Source of the DNA: Pyrus communis
Taxonomy: Eukaryota; Streptophyta; Magnoliopsida; Rosales; Rosaceae
Direction of reading: 5' to 3'
NCBI RefSeq assembly: GCF_963583255.1
Contig: NC_084807.1
Coordinates: 25,488,381 to 25,552,380, forward strand
Length of the DNA stretch: 64,000 nt
Numbering within the stretch: the stretch's first letter is position 1; the number at the start of each line of letters is the position of its first letter. Below are positions 33,853 to 48,447 of the stretch, piece after piece. The position numbers and the translations under genes were made by a program. The notes beneath the pieces are model-generated. The model did no database searches. It was not told where the DNA came from and was given only the letters and a program-made list of their open reading frames with translations.

Positions 33853-34299
33853 ACTGGAAAAAGTTAAAAATAAATAGTATCGAGAATATTTCGTTAAAAC
33901 TCTCTAAAATTAATTGAGAGAGAAGGGGGAATATGAATTCAAAACCTCGGCCTCTTCTAGTAATCTCAATATTTACCTTAACTTTCATGACTCTAGTTGC
34001 CACCACCAGTTTTGCAATCTCATAGGTCATAATCATCATTCCAAATAAGAGAAATGCTAGGAGAATATTGTTAAAAGTGAGATTTTCTATGGATTTTCTA
34101 TCACTTTACAGTTTAATGTCAACTTCCGTGCTAACATTATAAACATTTAAAATTTGAAAATGGTAACGATTATTAATAAATTAGCCATTAAAAGGTCCAC
34201 ACTAACCATAAAATTCTATTAAAATTCATGATAAAAGTTTTAAAAAGTTCATAAAATCTACGTAGAAGCCACTTAGAACTACACTTTAGTGATATTTCT
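33853..34299. other. Intergenic DNA, possible MITE traces
   Basis: The phrase 'gagaaatgctaggagaata' near 34049 resembles the start of a common MITE type, and a matching 'gatatttctcttc' lies near 34290, but the arms are too diverged to define an element. Confidence 0.4.
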
Positions 34300-34440
34300 C
34301 TTCATTGGTAAGTCAGAGGTCTTAGGTTCAATTTTCGCCAAGGACGAATTTGAATTACATTATTGCTTGCCCATTGTGAGTCTTAGCTTGCTCTCCCACT
34401 CCTTTAGTGTGGATTATATCGTTTGTTCAAATATAAAATA
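34300..34440 (+). mobile_element. SINE-like element
   Basis: Reads GTAAGTCAGAGGTCTTAGG then TTCAATTTTCGCC, a degenerate pol III B box, then 'ttgcttgcccattgtgag' and ends in an A-rich tail after TATATCGTTTGTTCAAA. Boundaries are approximate. Confidence 0.5.
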
Positions 34441-34496
34441 AAATGTATGTAGAATTCACTTAAAATCCACATTTTTATGAAAGTCAATTAAGCTCT

Positions 34497-34632
34497 GCAA
34501 GCGGCCCTTTACCTCCATGGTTGAAATAAGTTGAGCTTTTAAGTGACGGCGTGAGTTCGAATTCTGTTTGTGGCTAATCTAACAAAATCTATCTTTTGAC
34601 ACACACACACTCAAAAAAAAAAAAAAAAAAAC
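34497..34632 (+). mobile_element. tRNA-derived SINE, same family as the copy at 8.1 kb
   Basis: Starts AGCGGCCCTTTACC, has B-box-like GAGTTCGAATTCTG, then the family 3' part AATCTAACAAAATCTAT, and ends in a (CA)n stretch and an 18-base A-run. It aligns along its whole length with the minus-strand SINE at 8057..8180, which has the perfect target duplication. Here the duplication is not clear. Confidence 0.65.
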
Positions 34633-35117
34633 TCTCTGAAATTCATGTATTGATAACTTTTTCCTCTCTTCCCATACCTCATATAATTTGTATGTATTGT
34701 TTTAGGTCATGTCCAATTTGTGGGGTAGCTGTTCTTAAAACGTGCCAATCGTCGCAACGACGCCGTTTAGAACACCTACAGCAAAACGAAATAGAAGAAG
34801 CGAACTGCAGCCGCAGGATTTTCTTTCAACCACGTGGTTCAATCTCGGACGTTCATGATCAGCCGTAAAAGCCGGAATCTAACGAACTAATCAAACTATC
34901 AAAGACAAGCGGACAAAACGTCAAAACCCCAAAATACCCCCACAAATTTCCTAAAATTTCAAATTTGAGCCGCATTCTTCCTCAGCCCCAAACCCCCAAG
35001 CAGGCCGACCGCCCGATCCCAAATATATAATATCCCCAAAACCAAAAACCTCAAAAACCAGACGCACGCGCGCGCTCGGAATCACACTGAATCCGACAAC
35101 CACCAGGAGAGAGAGCT
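34633..35117. other. Promoter and 5' leader region of the PABN gene
   Basis: No upstream exon was recognised. The last 100 bases include 'acgcacgcgcgcgctcgg' and a GA-rich stretch directly before the start codon. Confidence 0.5.
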
Positions 35118-38100
35118 ATGGAGGAGCAACATGAGCACGAGGTTTACGGCGCCGAGATCCCCAACGACGACGGCGAAGACGTCGACATGTCGTCCAGGGC
35201 CGACGGGGCCGACGACGAAGACTACAACGACGACCCTAACTCCAAGGTACTCCCTCAATCGATTACACATCGAAAATCTGGTGGCCTAGCTTCTTGTTTG
35301 ACCATGTTGGGCTGATTCGGGTCGGGTTCTGGTTTCAATGTGGTGTAGGAGCTGGAGGACATGAAGAAGCGGCTGAAAGAGATAGAGGAGGAAGCCGGTG
35401 CTCTCCGCGACATGCAGGCCAAGGTCGAGAAGGAGATGGGCGCTGTACAAGGTATCCAATTTTACTTTTCGTTTTTGTAATTTAATTTCTTTTGGGTGTT
35501 TTGGGCATTATTTTTTTTATCTAGGGTTAGTCTGCATTGGGTTTTTTGGTGGGTTCGAATTGGAACTTAATGATGACTGTGTGGGTGATGCTGCTAGGTC
35601 ATAATCCGCTATGTTGTCCCTTTGTGATGTGTGCTGGGGATATGCTGATTCACAAGAGCTTAAACGAATGGAAATATTTAATTGTTTTGAATTTTGAAGC
35701 GTCTAACTGTCCCACGTAGTTAGTTATCGCTGATTGAAAGGATAGTGTACCCTAACTGGAAGGTTATTGATTTTGTACAATTGGGTTTTTGTAGTTTTGT
35801 TCTGAGTACATGTTCGCATGGTGAGACCCATGTTGTTAGTTGTTGCCGGTTGAATCAATGGGGTTCCTGAATTGGGAGGTTTTTGGTTTTGTACAATTGG
35901 GTTTTGGTAATTTTGTTCTGGGTACATCCACACGTGCCGTTTTGAATGGTTTACTAGGATTGTTCGTCATTGTCCTTTTATGTAAGCCAGGTTAAAGAAC
36001 AGGAAAGTTTTAATGATACGCGTTCACCGACCATGGTCGTCCATTGTTAAATGTATAAACTTCCTGATTCCGATGGTTATTCATTTTAATTTATTGGGTT
36101 TGTAGATTTTGTTCTGCATGTGTGTATGCGTGTCGTTCTGAATGGTTTTACTAGTAGTTATTGCCCTGTTATGTAAGCTAGATTAATCCTTCTGTGTAAC
36201 TATGTGCCCTTAATGTGATAACTAACTGAACTCTCTTAGCTTCTGTCTAATTTTACATCTTTGGTCTTTCTCTGTTGGTCACACAGTAGGCTGACATAAT
36301 GTGTACAAGTACTATTTCTGAACTGCTCATGTTTGTAATCGATGAGACATGATATCCCCTATCTAATTTTACTCTAAGGTTTAATGCTTCAAGTAATGAT
36401 ATCTATCAGTATAGCTAATAGTTTTTGTTTTATGTGTTTTGATTGTGAATGAAGATCCCTCGAGTGGTTCTGCATCTCAGGCTGAGAAGGAGGAGGTGGA
36501 TTCTAGATCCATCTATGTTGGTAATGTGAGGCTCAAAAACCCTCTCTCTTTTTCATTAAGTTTGGACTTTATTATATAGTGCATATGTGTTTTCATGATC
36601 TGCTTTCTGTCTCTATCTATTTCCATCCTGTCAAATTTATTTTGGAGGGACTCAAATCTTTCAGAATTTAAAGATATCGTAGTTTAGGATATGACTGAGT
36701 TTATCCTGGGAGAGACTTTCATTTTTACTTTTGGCGTTCCCTAGGACAGGGTGCCATCCGCGGAGTTTGTTTGCTGTCCTTTTCTTGCACTTACTAGGTT
36801 ACTGTATGTTTATATAGACACATTATTGAAGGTTTCTGAGTGTGTTAGGTTTTTGTTTGAGATTTGAATTTCAAGTAGCCACCTACCGTCCACAATCTAA
36901 CTAGTTTGGATAATTTATGGTACAGATATAGTTGTGTCAGTTGACTTAAACTGAAACAAGTACTTAGTATTGGTTAATGTATAGTTCAATGTACTTATAA
37001 AATGCAGTCTCAAGTTTTAGTATGCTTTCCTAAGTCTTTGACTAAGTTCATCTGCACTGGGGAAAAATTTCTTTCTAAATTGTTACCTTGCGATATTTGC
37101 GATCCTCTCTGTAAGCATTAAGACCAAGAGTGAGAACCTATTGTTTGATTTCACCTTCAGGTTGATTATGCATGTACTCCTGAGGAAGTCCAGCAGCATT
37201 TTCAGTCTTGTGGAACCGTTAACAGAGTTACAATTTTGACCGACAAGTTTGGTCAACCAAAAGGATTTGCTTATGTTGAGTTTGTTGAAGTTGAGGCTGT
37301 TCAGAATGCTCTCCTGTTAAATGAATCAGAATTGCATGGCCGTCAATTGAAGGTACTTGATTTTTTGTTTCTTTTCTTATTTTATGTAGATAGGTCGCTC
37401 TACTTGAATATTGATTTTTTAGCGATCAATTGGGTAACAGTGATTGGTTTTGGTATATTAACAGGTCTCCGCTAAGCGGACAAACGTTCCTGGACTGAAA
37501 CAGTATCGAGGAAGGCGTCCCAACCCTTTTTTTCGATCTCGGAGGCCTTTCATACCTGCTGCACCCTTCTATCCTGCGTTTGGTTATGGGTTAGTACAAT
37601 GATCTCCTTTTCTACTTGTTTGCCTTGTAAGGAAGTCAAAAGAGGCATAGAATTTTGGAAAATTATATGTTGTCTCCATCAATAGGCCAGCCTATATTTG
37701 TATCCATTTAGTGCGTTTGAGTGTAGATTTTAGGTTGTTGATAGGATACAAGTAATACATGTGAAAGGATATATACTACCAAATGCGTGTGGCTGTTTAA
37801 TTTATGATACTTACAGCTACATCATAACATGTGCTGCTACATTTTGGTTGTATGATATGACTTAAAGGTACTATTGTTCTTTGTATTCCTCACGCACTTT
37901 CCAAAAGAAAAAACAAATGAAAAAAGAGGAAAAAAGCCGAAAATACTGAAATGTCAAAACTGGAAACTAGAATGACCTTAAGCGGCTAGGCCATTTCTCC
38001 TAGCTGCTCTGTATGTACTTTTAACAAGTTGTCAGTATTGCAGCTTGTTCAAGTTTATTGAAAATTTGTTTCAGTTATTTCATTAGTTGCACATCTCAAA

Positions 38101-38245
38101 AGTTGTAGCCTTGTTATGCTTTCTCTCGCTCACTCAGAAGCTTTGCATGAAACTCCTCATATTATGACATGCCATTGATTTGAATTTTCTTGTCTGCAGG
38201 AGGGTTCCAAGGTTCAGGCGGCCCATGAGGTATCGACCATACTAA
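35118..38245 (+). CDS. PABN: Nuclear poly(A)-binding protein (PABPN1/PABN type), six exons
   Basis: Binds growing poly(A) tails in the nucleus and controls tail length. Exons are 35118..35246, 35349..35451, 36455..36525, 37161..37352, 37465..37589 and 38200..38245 (666 bases, 221 residues). The acidic N-terminus (residues 1-43) is followed by a short coiled coil ([20 protein letters not shown]), the segment that stimulates poly(A) polymerase in relatives. One RRM follows, with RNP2 at IYVGNV (97-102) and RNP1 at KGFAYVEF (135-142). The C-terminus is Arg/Pro/Tyr-rich ([16 protein letters not shown]) and ends RPMRYRPY. All boundaries are GT-AG. Length and layout match plant PABN1-3; which paralog it is cannot be said. 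Confidence 0.95.
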
Positions 38246-38888
38246 TGATGAGGTACATCACTAGCAGGTGGCCACATTGTACGAAAGGCCATGCATGACG
38301 AAGTTAAATTGCTAGGTGGCTACACTTTGTGAGGGTCATTTATGTTTTATTACAGTCGTATCTATAGTTTTGGGAACAGGAGAAAAGAAGTTGAACAAAC
38401 CATTTGCATGGCAGAGGCCGACTTGATTCTTTCTCGAATTTGTAGTGCACGAAAAGAGTTTAGTTTATGTGTGGGGGGGATGAGAGAAGGCAGATGTGCA
38501 AATGCTGTATCAGAGAGGATTCCTTTTTACACATTTCTGTGCTTAGATTTGTAGTTTTAAGACCGGCGTCGATGTTTCATAACATTGAAGGATCCCCTAT
38601 TCCAAGAACTGTTTCTGCATTCGATTTTATGATTTGAATAGTGAAATAGAACTATGAACTGTCTTCCTTTTGGGTCAAAACATAAGTTTTTATTGTTCTC
38701 GTGAATCGATTCGAGTATATATATATCTGAACAGGGCTGTTCAACTCGGGCTGAGCACGAGAATGTCTAACTTAACCAGTTAAGTTATAAGTCTCGTGCA
38801 GGTTCAAAGTTGGGGAGGGGAGTTCACACTCGTGCATAGGGGGTAGTACAGTAGCTCTAGCTCGGGTCAATATGGGCTCAAAAACTAC
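38246..38888. other. 3' region of PABN and intergenic DNA
   Basis: No gene recognised. The phrase CAGGGCTGTTCAACTCGGGC near 38735 looks like one end of a hAT-type MITE, but no partner end was found. Confidence 0.45.
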
Positions 38889-39088
38889 GGAAAGAGATCC
38901 TCTCTGGATTTCTCATATCCCGAAGTCCACCAATCAATTAATTCGGGTTCTTGAAAATTTGATCCAACGATTAAAATTATTATAATTTTTAAAGAGTTTC
39001 ATGTTTGTAGCCGTTGAATCAAATTTAAAAACCTGAATTAATTGATTTGTGGGATTTGATGGAAAGGACTTGGAGATGATTTCTTTCC
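38889..39088. mobile_element. Foldback MITE, 200 bp
   Basis: Nearly the whole element is an inverted repeat: GGAAAGAGATCCTCTCTGGA on the left pairs with the complement of the right end, GGAAAGAAATCATCTCCAAG, and both arms later share CAATCAATTAATTC. Flanks (AAAAACTAC and AAAAATTAG) are an imperfect 9-base repeat. It has no coding capacity. Confidence 0.7.
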
Positions 39089-39175
39089 AAAAATTAGGAT
39101 CTCAAATTTGAAGAATTGTTTAATTTTACTTGATGAAACTGAGATTCTACTCAATATCAACAATATGTGAGCTCA

Positions 39176-39578
39176 AAAATTGGGATAAGGATCCTCTCCG
39201 GATCAAGTTATGTTGGCCGTTTGATTCAAAGCCTGCGATCAGAAATCTTTCTTCTCCTTCCTCTTCCCTTTGGAAATTGAAGACGAAGAACTCCTGGGTC
39301 TCACACAATGGGAATTCTTCGACGTCTCTGACGCCGACTCAGAGGAAAACCACCACCACTGCTCCGGCTCCGAACAAACAGATAAAGACAACCTTGTTGT
39401 GGCCGATCCGATCCCCGCCCAGTGTCATCACCGGTGGTAGGGAGAGGAAGACGGGCATGCTGGTCGCAAGGGTGAGGGTTACAAAGTCCCCGCTGATTGT
39501 TAGTAGAAGTGATCCTTACCCGATGATTAGGAGGATCTAGAGTGAATTGATCCGAGAGAATCCTTACCCGAAAATTGG
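39176..39578. mobile_element. MITE-like element, 387 bp, with 8-bp target duplication
   Basis: The element at 39184..39570 is flanked by AAAATTGG (39176..39183 and 39571..39578). Its ends are inverted repeats around TAAGGATCCTCTCCGGATCA and, on the complement of the right, TAAGGATTCTCTCGGATCAA. A Ser/Thr/Pro-rich open frame of about 136 codons (39130..39540) crosses it but begins outside the element and has no known domain. Confidence 0.65.
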
Positions 39579-39583
39579 ACAAT

Positions 39584-39883
39584 GAACATGCTATTCATAC
39601 CAAGTTTTTAAACCGCAATCATCATTTGAAAAATTTGTAAAAAGCGTTTTTATACCACAATCATCATTTGAAAAATTTGTAAATCGCAAGGAAAAGAGAG
39701 AGAAAGACTATTCCTATATCACAATCATCATTTAGTTAATTAATTTTTCTTAATTATTAGTTTATTAAATAATAAACTAAATTTAAAAATCTGATTAATT
39801 CAAATGATGTGGTTGTTCACATCAAATGCCATCTAGATGCTATAAAAATATGGTACAAAAACATGGTATGAATAATATTACTC
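39584..39883. mobile_element. MITE-like element, about 300 bp
   Basis: The left end ATGCTATTCATACCAAGTTT and the complement of the right end, ATATTATTCATACCATGTTT, are inverted repeats. Inside, a 30-base unit containing CAATCATCATTTGAAAAATT occurs twice in tandem. It begins five bases after the previous element's target duplication. The target duplication is unclear. Confidence 0.55.
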
Positions 39884-40328
39884 AAAACATAATGGTTTCT
39901 TCTTTCTTTCTTTCATTTTTCTTCTTCTGAGGAGTACACACAATGGTTTCTTAGAGCCAATTTGAATGTGATTTTAAAATGATTGAAAACACTTTTAGAG
40001 AAAATATTTTTAGGTTTCAAAATCATTTATACTAATGATTGGTTCTAAAATTATTTTTACCAAAAATGCTTCCAGCCATTTCAAAAGCACATCCAAACCT
40101 CTTAATTGTTTAGGGAAGACATGGGCTAAGTAGTCAGTTTGGGATTGAGCTCTGTATTGGTTTACCGGACCCGACCCATATTATTCGTTGCTTTAGTTGT
40201 TACGAACTGTTACAGAAGGAGCAATAAAAAAGGGGGACGACTCAGTCGTTAAAAATCAAGTAGAATAAAAACAGCAGAAAATTGCTCCCCAAATCTGGGT
40301 GCTCAGTGTTCGGAAGTGTTGATATTTA

Positions 40329-42994
40329 ATGGCGTCCGGCACAGAGAGTGATGACACAGCCGATACTCCACCGCCGTAAGCAAACCCACCTTCTTCCTTT
40401 CCCCTTTTACTTCAATTAATCGCTAAAATTTCTGCCTTTTCTCTTTGATTCCTGCACTTTCTCGACTGCCGAACACATCTTAGGTCATTTCCTAAATTTT
40501 ACCCGTTTGATTGCAACAGAGAAGGAATTCGCTCAATTGATTGATTTGTGCTTGTAATTGCAGGACAAGCAGTATTTACAAGGACCCAGATGACGGGCGG
40601 CAGCGATTCTTGCTCGAATTGGAGTTCGTCCAGTGCCTCGCAAATCCCACTTACATTCACTGTATGTATACATCTCTTAGTATTTGGATTTTTTCCCTAG
40701 AAATGTTTAGTGGGTCTTTCCATTTGAGTCGGAGCAGCTTATATTTTGTATACGCAATGCAGATTTGGCTCAGAATCGTTACTTTGAGGATGAGGCTTTC
40801 ATTGGGTACTTGAAGTATCTTCAGTATTGGCAGCGTCCTGAGTATACGAGATTTATAATGTGAGCGAAAACCCGATAGCTTTGTGGTCATTTTGAGCCGA
40901 TTGAATAGTCTAAGCATTATTTTCTGAGGTTTTGTTTTTTTGACCCTCGAAGCATTTTCTTGTAATTGTTCAGGTATCCTCATTGCCTGTTTTTTCTTGA
41001 GCAACTTCAAAATGCCAACTTTCGCGCTGCAATGGCACATCCTGGAAACAAGGTCAGTTTCTGATGCATTTTCTTTCTCGAATATTAATGGTTTGGAACT
41101 GTATGTTGGAGCCAGCAGTATGTTCATCTGGTTTTTTGTGATTTCTAGGAATTAGCACATAGACAGCAATTCTATTTCTGGAAGAACTATAGGAACAACC
41201 GTCTGAAACATATTTTGCCGAGACCCCTTCCTGAACCTGTTCCCGCACTTCCTCCACCTGCTCCACCTCAGCAAGTTGTGCCTCCCGTTCCACCCGTTCC
41301 AGCTACAACTGTTTCTGTTACAGCTACTGCTCCAGCCCCTTCTCCTATGCAGTATTCTATGCCCCCCGGTTCTGCTCCAAAAGTTGAACCAAGGAATACT
41401 GGGGTTGATCGAAGAAAGAGGAAGTATGTTAATTAACTTTATTTATTTTATGCTAACTGTATTTTGGAAGCACAAGTTTTCCGCAATTTTTAACCAAAAA
41501 GACCAAACTAGATCAGTTTCCTGATTTATGCGTGTGGTTATTACTATAGGAAAGACGGTTAACTTGACAATATCATACATAATAACAGCAATGGAAAATA
41601 AATCAGGCGAGGTGAGTTTTAATTTCTTGGTCTTCAGACTTTTGAGAATAGCATTATGACAATCTATGGTATCCACCGCTTTTGCATTTTTCTCTTGTTT
41701 CTTTGATAGTGATTAGCTAATTCACGAAATATTTTTGCTCTATGAAATTATTGGTTAGCAGTATTACTTTATTGTGGCTTCTCGGGGTTTCCAGGGATCC
41801 TCACTGCCTGTTCGGTGGTCCCCTTTCTACATTCAATCATTTATTGAGCCTGGTGTGGAATCACCATAATTAAACATTCATTGTTGGTCTGGCTGCTGGT
41901 CTAGCGATCCCTCCGGGGTCCGGTCAGATCAACCAGCAACCGGTTTATGGCAAGACTCTCTTTCTCAAAGGCTTTGTTCATGCTAACCCCAAAGAGTCAA
42001 GTCACTTGTTCACGAATTCTTTCTTCTCTATGAAATTATTGGTTAGCAGTAGTGTTCAGTGACTTGTGTATTTCAATCTGCACATTCCATCAGATTATAC
42101 AATTTTCACTGCCAGTGGAAAAATGGGGAGGAGAACGGAAAAGAATCAAAGAAGTTTTCTTTTTCTTTTCTTTCATACTTCTGTTTTGTCTTTTTTCTTC
42201 GGGAGGGGATGGGTGTTAGAATACCACAGGGGGGTGGGAATAGTTCCTGGGGCAACTTCGAATCCAACCAGGTCTTGTGAATGTCACTCCCAACTGTTCA
42301 TGGTTTTTTGTTGTAGTCTTTGTTCCCCCTCCCACCTATATATGGCAATGATGATATGTGCTCTTGTTAAACTACACCTCTCAGGATGAGAACAGCCACT
42401 TTGCAGTTGTTCGTTGAGCAGATCTAATTAAAATCTGAGCCATCTGGTGGGAGTGAGTTATAAGATGTTTATTTGATTGATGTCAAAGTTGTACTAGTTT
42501 GATGTTTTCAAGTAGATGGAGCTACTCTATTGCATCCTGGTAATCTTGCCAGGCATCGTGCATATTTTTGCGCTGGCTTTTTTCTCATTTTCTGTTTCGG
42601 TTGGGAAGGAATGGTGTAGGGCACCTTAATTTTTGTCTGGCCTACACGTTGGGAAAATCCTGTGTTGTAAGGGGACCTTTGTATCAATTTTTTTCCATAA
42701 CTTTCGTTTAAATTAAAGTATATTCACAACTATTCCGTCACTGTATTTAAGTGCAATGGTATGTTTACCCTATTGGCTGACCATTTGAGATTATGGACGG
42801 TCTGCGGTTTTCTTTACCCAGTGGCAGAATATTGGCACTTTTAATTTTTACAGTATTATGAAATCATGGGAAGAATGGCCTTTGGCTGGGACATATTAAG
42901 TTATGACAGTTAATTTTTTTGTCCATTATATTTCAGGCATTTAGTATGTGTTTTGAAAGTTGTCGTTGGTTGTAGGAAAATGGTCAAGAACTGA
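40329..42994 (+). CDS. MED31: Mediator complex subunit 31 (MED31/SOH1), six exons
   Basis: Small conserved subunit of the Mediator middle module, which links activators to RNA polymerase II. Exons are 40329..40375, 40564..40661, 40763..40859, 40974..41052, 41149..41423 and 42976..42994 (615 bases, 204 residues). The core is recognisable throughout: RFLLELEFVQCLANPTYIH, AQNRYFEDEAFIGYLKYLQY, RPEYTRFIMYPHCLFFLEQL and QQFYFWKNYR. The C-terminal half of the last long exon is a plant-style Pro/Val-rich tail (PALPPPAPPQQVVPPVPP) ending in RRKRK. The final exon is only 19 bases (KMVKN and stop) after a 1552-base intron. If that intron were retained the protein would end three or four residues later, so the core is unaffected either way. 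Confidence 0.93.
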
Positions 42995-43755
42995 AGGTGC
43001 AGGACTATACATCTTTCAGAGAGATTCTGACATTATGATGTTAGAATCTAGCGCACTTATTATGAGCACGCGCGGGAGTTTGGTGAGATCGTGACATTAT
43101 ATCACAAAGCTTTGAGAAGAGAAGAGCATTCGGTATTTTCTTTTTTAGCTTGGAAGATGGTTTTGTTTATGCCCTCTAGTAGTTTCGATTGAGTTGAAGA
43201 TCCGATGAGGTGCCTTGCTAAGGGCCTAACTCAAAACTGCCCTTCAATTGGGTTGTCTATCGTTACTAGTAGTGTAAAATTTACTTTGCTTTGGTTGAGT
43301 TGGATGATTTTTCTTCGAATTCGAACTCAAGGATGATATAAAGTGTTTGGCTAATTACAAGGAAATCTGTTTTCATGAGTCATACAGGTGCTCTTGGTTT
43401 TTGGATAGTGCGATTCACATGCATTTTTATCTTCCACACACTATTGTTAATTTTTTGTCATTGATCTTCAATTCATACGGCCGAAAGTAGAGAGATGTGT
43501 GAGAAGTAAAAATGGGTGTGGATAGCAATCATTGGCGACAAACTTGACTAGTAACTAAGGCAAACAACCAAAGCATCTCAAAAGGCAAAATGATAGATGG
43601 AACAGATCAATTTTGTTTCCGTTGGAGCCTCCAAGCTGACGCACCAAATGCCATAACATTCTAAAAACAGATGTCCTTTGAAGGGACTTGTAAATAAGTT
43701 AGTTACGAGCGTTTACCATTATACTGGAGGTCTTGAGTTTGATTCATCCTCTTTA
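42995..43755. other. Intergenic DNA with a MITE-family relative
   Basis: No gene seen. Around 43410..43530 inverted arms (GCGATTCACATGCATTTTTA on the left, GCTATCCACACCCATTTTTA on the complement of the right) and the phrase GTGTGAGAAGTAAAA place this as a relative of the MITEs at 18.9 and 44.3 kb. Confidence 0.5.
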
Positions 43756-44700
43756 CTACCGAGCAAGGACGGATCCACATAGGGACCAGGGAGGTCCCAG
43801 GACCCATTGGCAATCCTAAATCGTTGCTATAAATTTTCCGGGGACCCCTCGTACTCGAGCATGAGGTCTGTGTAGGTTGCAATGGCTGTCTTCTTCTCGG
43901 AGAAGATGACCGCGCACGGAGAAGAAAGAAATAGGGACCCTTCCTGCCTCTCTCCTCCTTGCTTCTGCCATGGTCTCATTCGTCGGTGCCACCCACTTCT
44001 CCTCCAACCTTTCTCTGTCGTCTGGCGGGGGCAGTACATAAGCCCAAACTTTCCCAAATTATTTCAACCATCTTAGTAATTTTTCTTATGGGTGAAATTT
44101 CCTTCATAAGATTAGTAAGATGGATATGATCTGTCATGGGTTGGTGAAATTTGGTGGTGGAGCTACCATGGTTTCGGGAGAATGGGGAGGGAGGCGGTTG
44201 GTGGAGGTATGGCAGCTTTGTTCTTAGTGAGAGAGAAGGTGGATGTTTGGAAACTAGTAAAAGAGAAAAATGGTGTGTTTGGTTAGAAAGATAGTGGGAG
44301 TTTGGGGAGAGTTTTATTTGACCGGTGTTTTAAATTGGGGTGTGCTATCCACACACCCTTTTAATTTGCGGCCGTCGGATCGACTGAATTAAAGAAGATC
44401 AAATGACAGAAATAAACAAAGGGTGTGTGAGAAGCAAAAAGGGGTGTGTGAATAGCACACCCCTTTAAATTTAGTGCTTCATATTAGATAATCAATAACT
44501 TAGGTACTCCCTAGTAACTTATGAAACCTCGTAATGGACACTTGAATTATGATTTTATAATTTGTAATATTGTTTTGCATATGATTTTTGAATGAAATGT
44601 ATTATATTTAAATTTTCAATGTTATTTTTGTCTAATTTTTTTGACCTTTATAATTGGGACCCCCCGAGTTTAAGATCCTAGATCTGCCACTGCTACCGAG
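43756..44700. mobile_element. Non-autonomous hAT-like element, 929 bp, with a nested MITE
   Basis: The element at 43764..44692 is flanked by the 8-bp duplication CTACCGAG (43756..43763 and 44693..44700). The left end is CAAGGACGGATCCACATAGG and the complement of the right end is CAGTGGCAGATCTAGGATCT, imperfect inverted repeats followed on both sides by GGGACC-type motifs. No transposase is encoded; short frames at 43816..44057 have no family match. A 127-bp MITE with its own target duplication sits inside at 44337..44463, so this element is the older of the two. Confidence 0.75.
44329..44471. mobile_element. MITE, 127 bp, nested in the hAT-like element
   Basis: The element at 44337..44463 is flanked by TTTAAATT (44329..44336 and 44464..44471). 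Terminal inverted repeats of about 22 bases are nearly perfect: GGGGTGTGCTATCCACACAC against GGGGTGTGCTATTCACACAC on the complement. It is the best-preserved copy of the family in the window. Confidence 0.88.
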
Positions 44701-45953
44701 TGTACAAAATAATAGATGTTCTCTAGGTGCTAGCCAAGCAAACAAAGTTTCAAGAAGAGAGAAATCGTACGTTTCGTGAATCTTCATGCTTGTGCCTATT
44801 TTGTTAAGAGGAGAATCATCAAATCTTGGACCTCTCCGGTCTCCACTTATTTACCAAGTGGTTTTTCAGTCTCACGTTGTAACATTAGAGCATATTATCT
44901 TCGTGTTTAGGCCCCTAAGCATGTTCTCATTCCAAATTATGTCTCGCTGAGACCGAGCTCTCGTGATCGACACCTCATTAAAGCAAGCTTATTCCAGCAT
45001 TACATAACAAAATCAAGATCAAGCATGCTTAGTTTACTAAATAATACAGTGTTGGGAAAATAATATTATTCAGATGCATTGCATATCACCTCTTAAATTG
45101 GAAGCAAACAAAAAGGACAAAATCAAGCATATCTCTGTCCACCATAACCAATATGCGGCGAAACGTCGGTACAAGTTGGACAAGGATTGTCTTCCCTCCA
45201 TTTCCGGTACTCTCTTGTTTTGTGTGGTCACAGTTAAGTTACGTCAACATTTTATATTATTTTTTTTATAGAGATAATAAGACAAAAATGAATAATAATA
45301 TAAAATGTTAACATAGATTAATCGTGACCACATAAACAGAAGGGCACGGAAAGAGCACTGGAAGTGGAGGCAGACAATCCTTGTTCTCAATTTAGTAACC
45401 AGGCGCGCGGACTGCCGCAGTTCGTCTCCACCTGGCAAAATCTCATTGGCTGTGGCCCATCTCCCTCCCATTCAACTCTGAGTTGTCGTGACGGGGAATC
45501 AACGGACTGGGATGCCAAATACGCGGGTGACAACTGACAAATACATGTACAAAATAAAATGGTAATTAAAAAAATAAAATTGTAATTAAAAAATATAAAA
45601 TAATTCTAATTAATTAATTAATTAATTTGTTGATGCCATGCACATAAATTTCACGTCAAGATCTTGCCCCCCTTAAAATCAGCTAAATTAAGCTGGCTGC
45701 GCTTGACTGCTTACTCTACTGACCATTATGCCCTTGCACCTCACGACTCGAGAAAGAACTGATTCAATTGGCGATTTCGTAAATTCATAACTGTTAATAC
45801 TAGCTAATTGCTTGACCGAGCTCTTTAATCTTATCCCTGTAATCCTGATTAGTGTATCCATCTAAGCACACAAACAGCACTAATCTGCCCCTCTCTCTCT
45901 ACTTTCTCTCTCTAAAATCAGTGGCAGCCTTCGTTTTCCACCACCCCTCTCCC
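44701..45953. other. Upstream region of the glutamate dehydrogenase gene
   Basis: No gene recognised. A short (TAAT)n stretch lies at 45603-45628. A pair of related phrases (45170-45260 and the complement of 45300-45390, including 'ggcagacaatccttgttctc') forms a loose inverted repeat of about 90 bases around an AT-rich centre, probably another old MITE. The final 100 bases are CT-rich. Confidence 0.5.
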
Positions 45954-45960
45954 TATATAA
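45954..45960 (+). promoter_or_regulatory. Candidate TATA box of the GDH gene
   Basis: TATATAA sits in a CT-rich core promoter 182 bases before the start codon, which implies a leader of about 150 bases. The composition is typical of plant TATA promoters. Confidence 0.6.
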
Positions 45961-46132
45961 GCTCACCAACCACTTCACCCTTTGCCCAACTCTGTGTCTT
46001 CGTTTTTGACTGTCTCACTTACCCCATTTCACCATTGTTACCGCAGCCCATAAGTTACCTTCTTACAAATTTGGAGTTTTTCTGGTGCTTTGAGCATTCC
46101 CATAGCATCATTTTTTTCTTGTTTTCGAGTGA

Positions 46133-48447
<2,315 letters not shown>

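Noticed and set aside
39130..39540. A 136-codon Ser/Thr/Pro-rich open frame
   Set aside because: It starts outside and ends inside a MITE-like element, with no domain and no splice partners.
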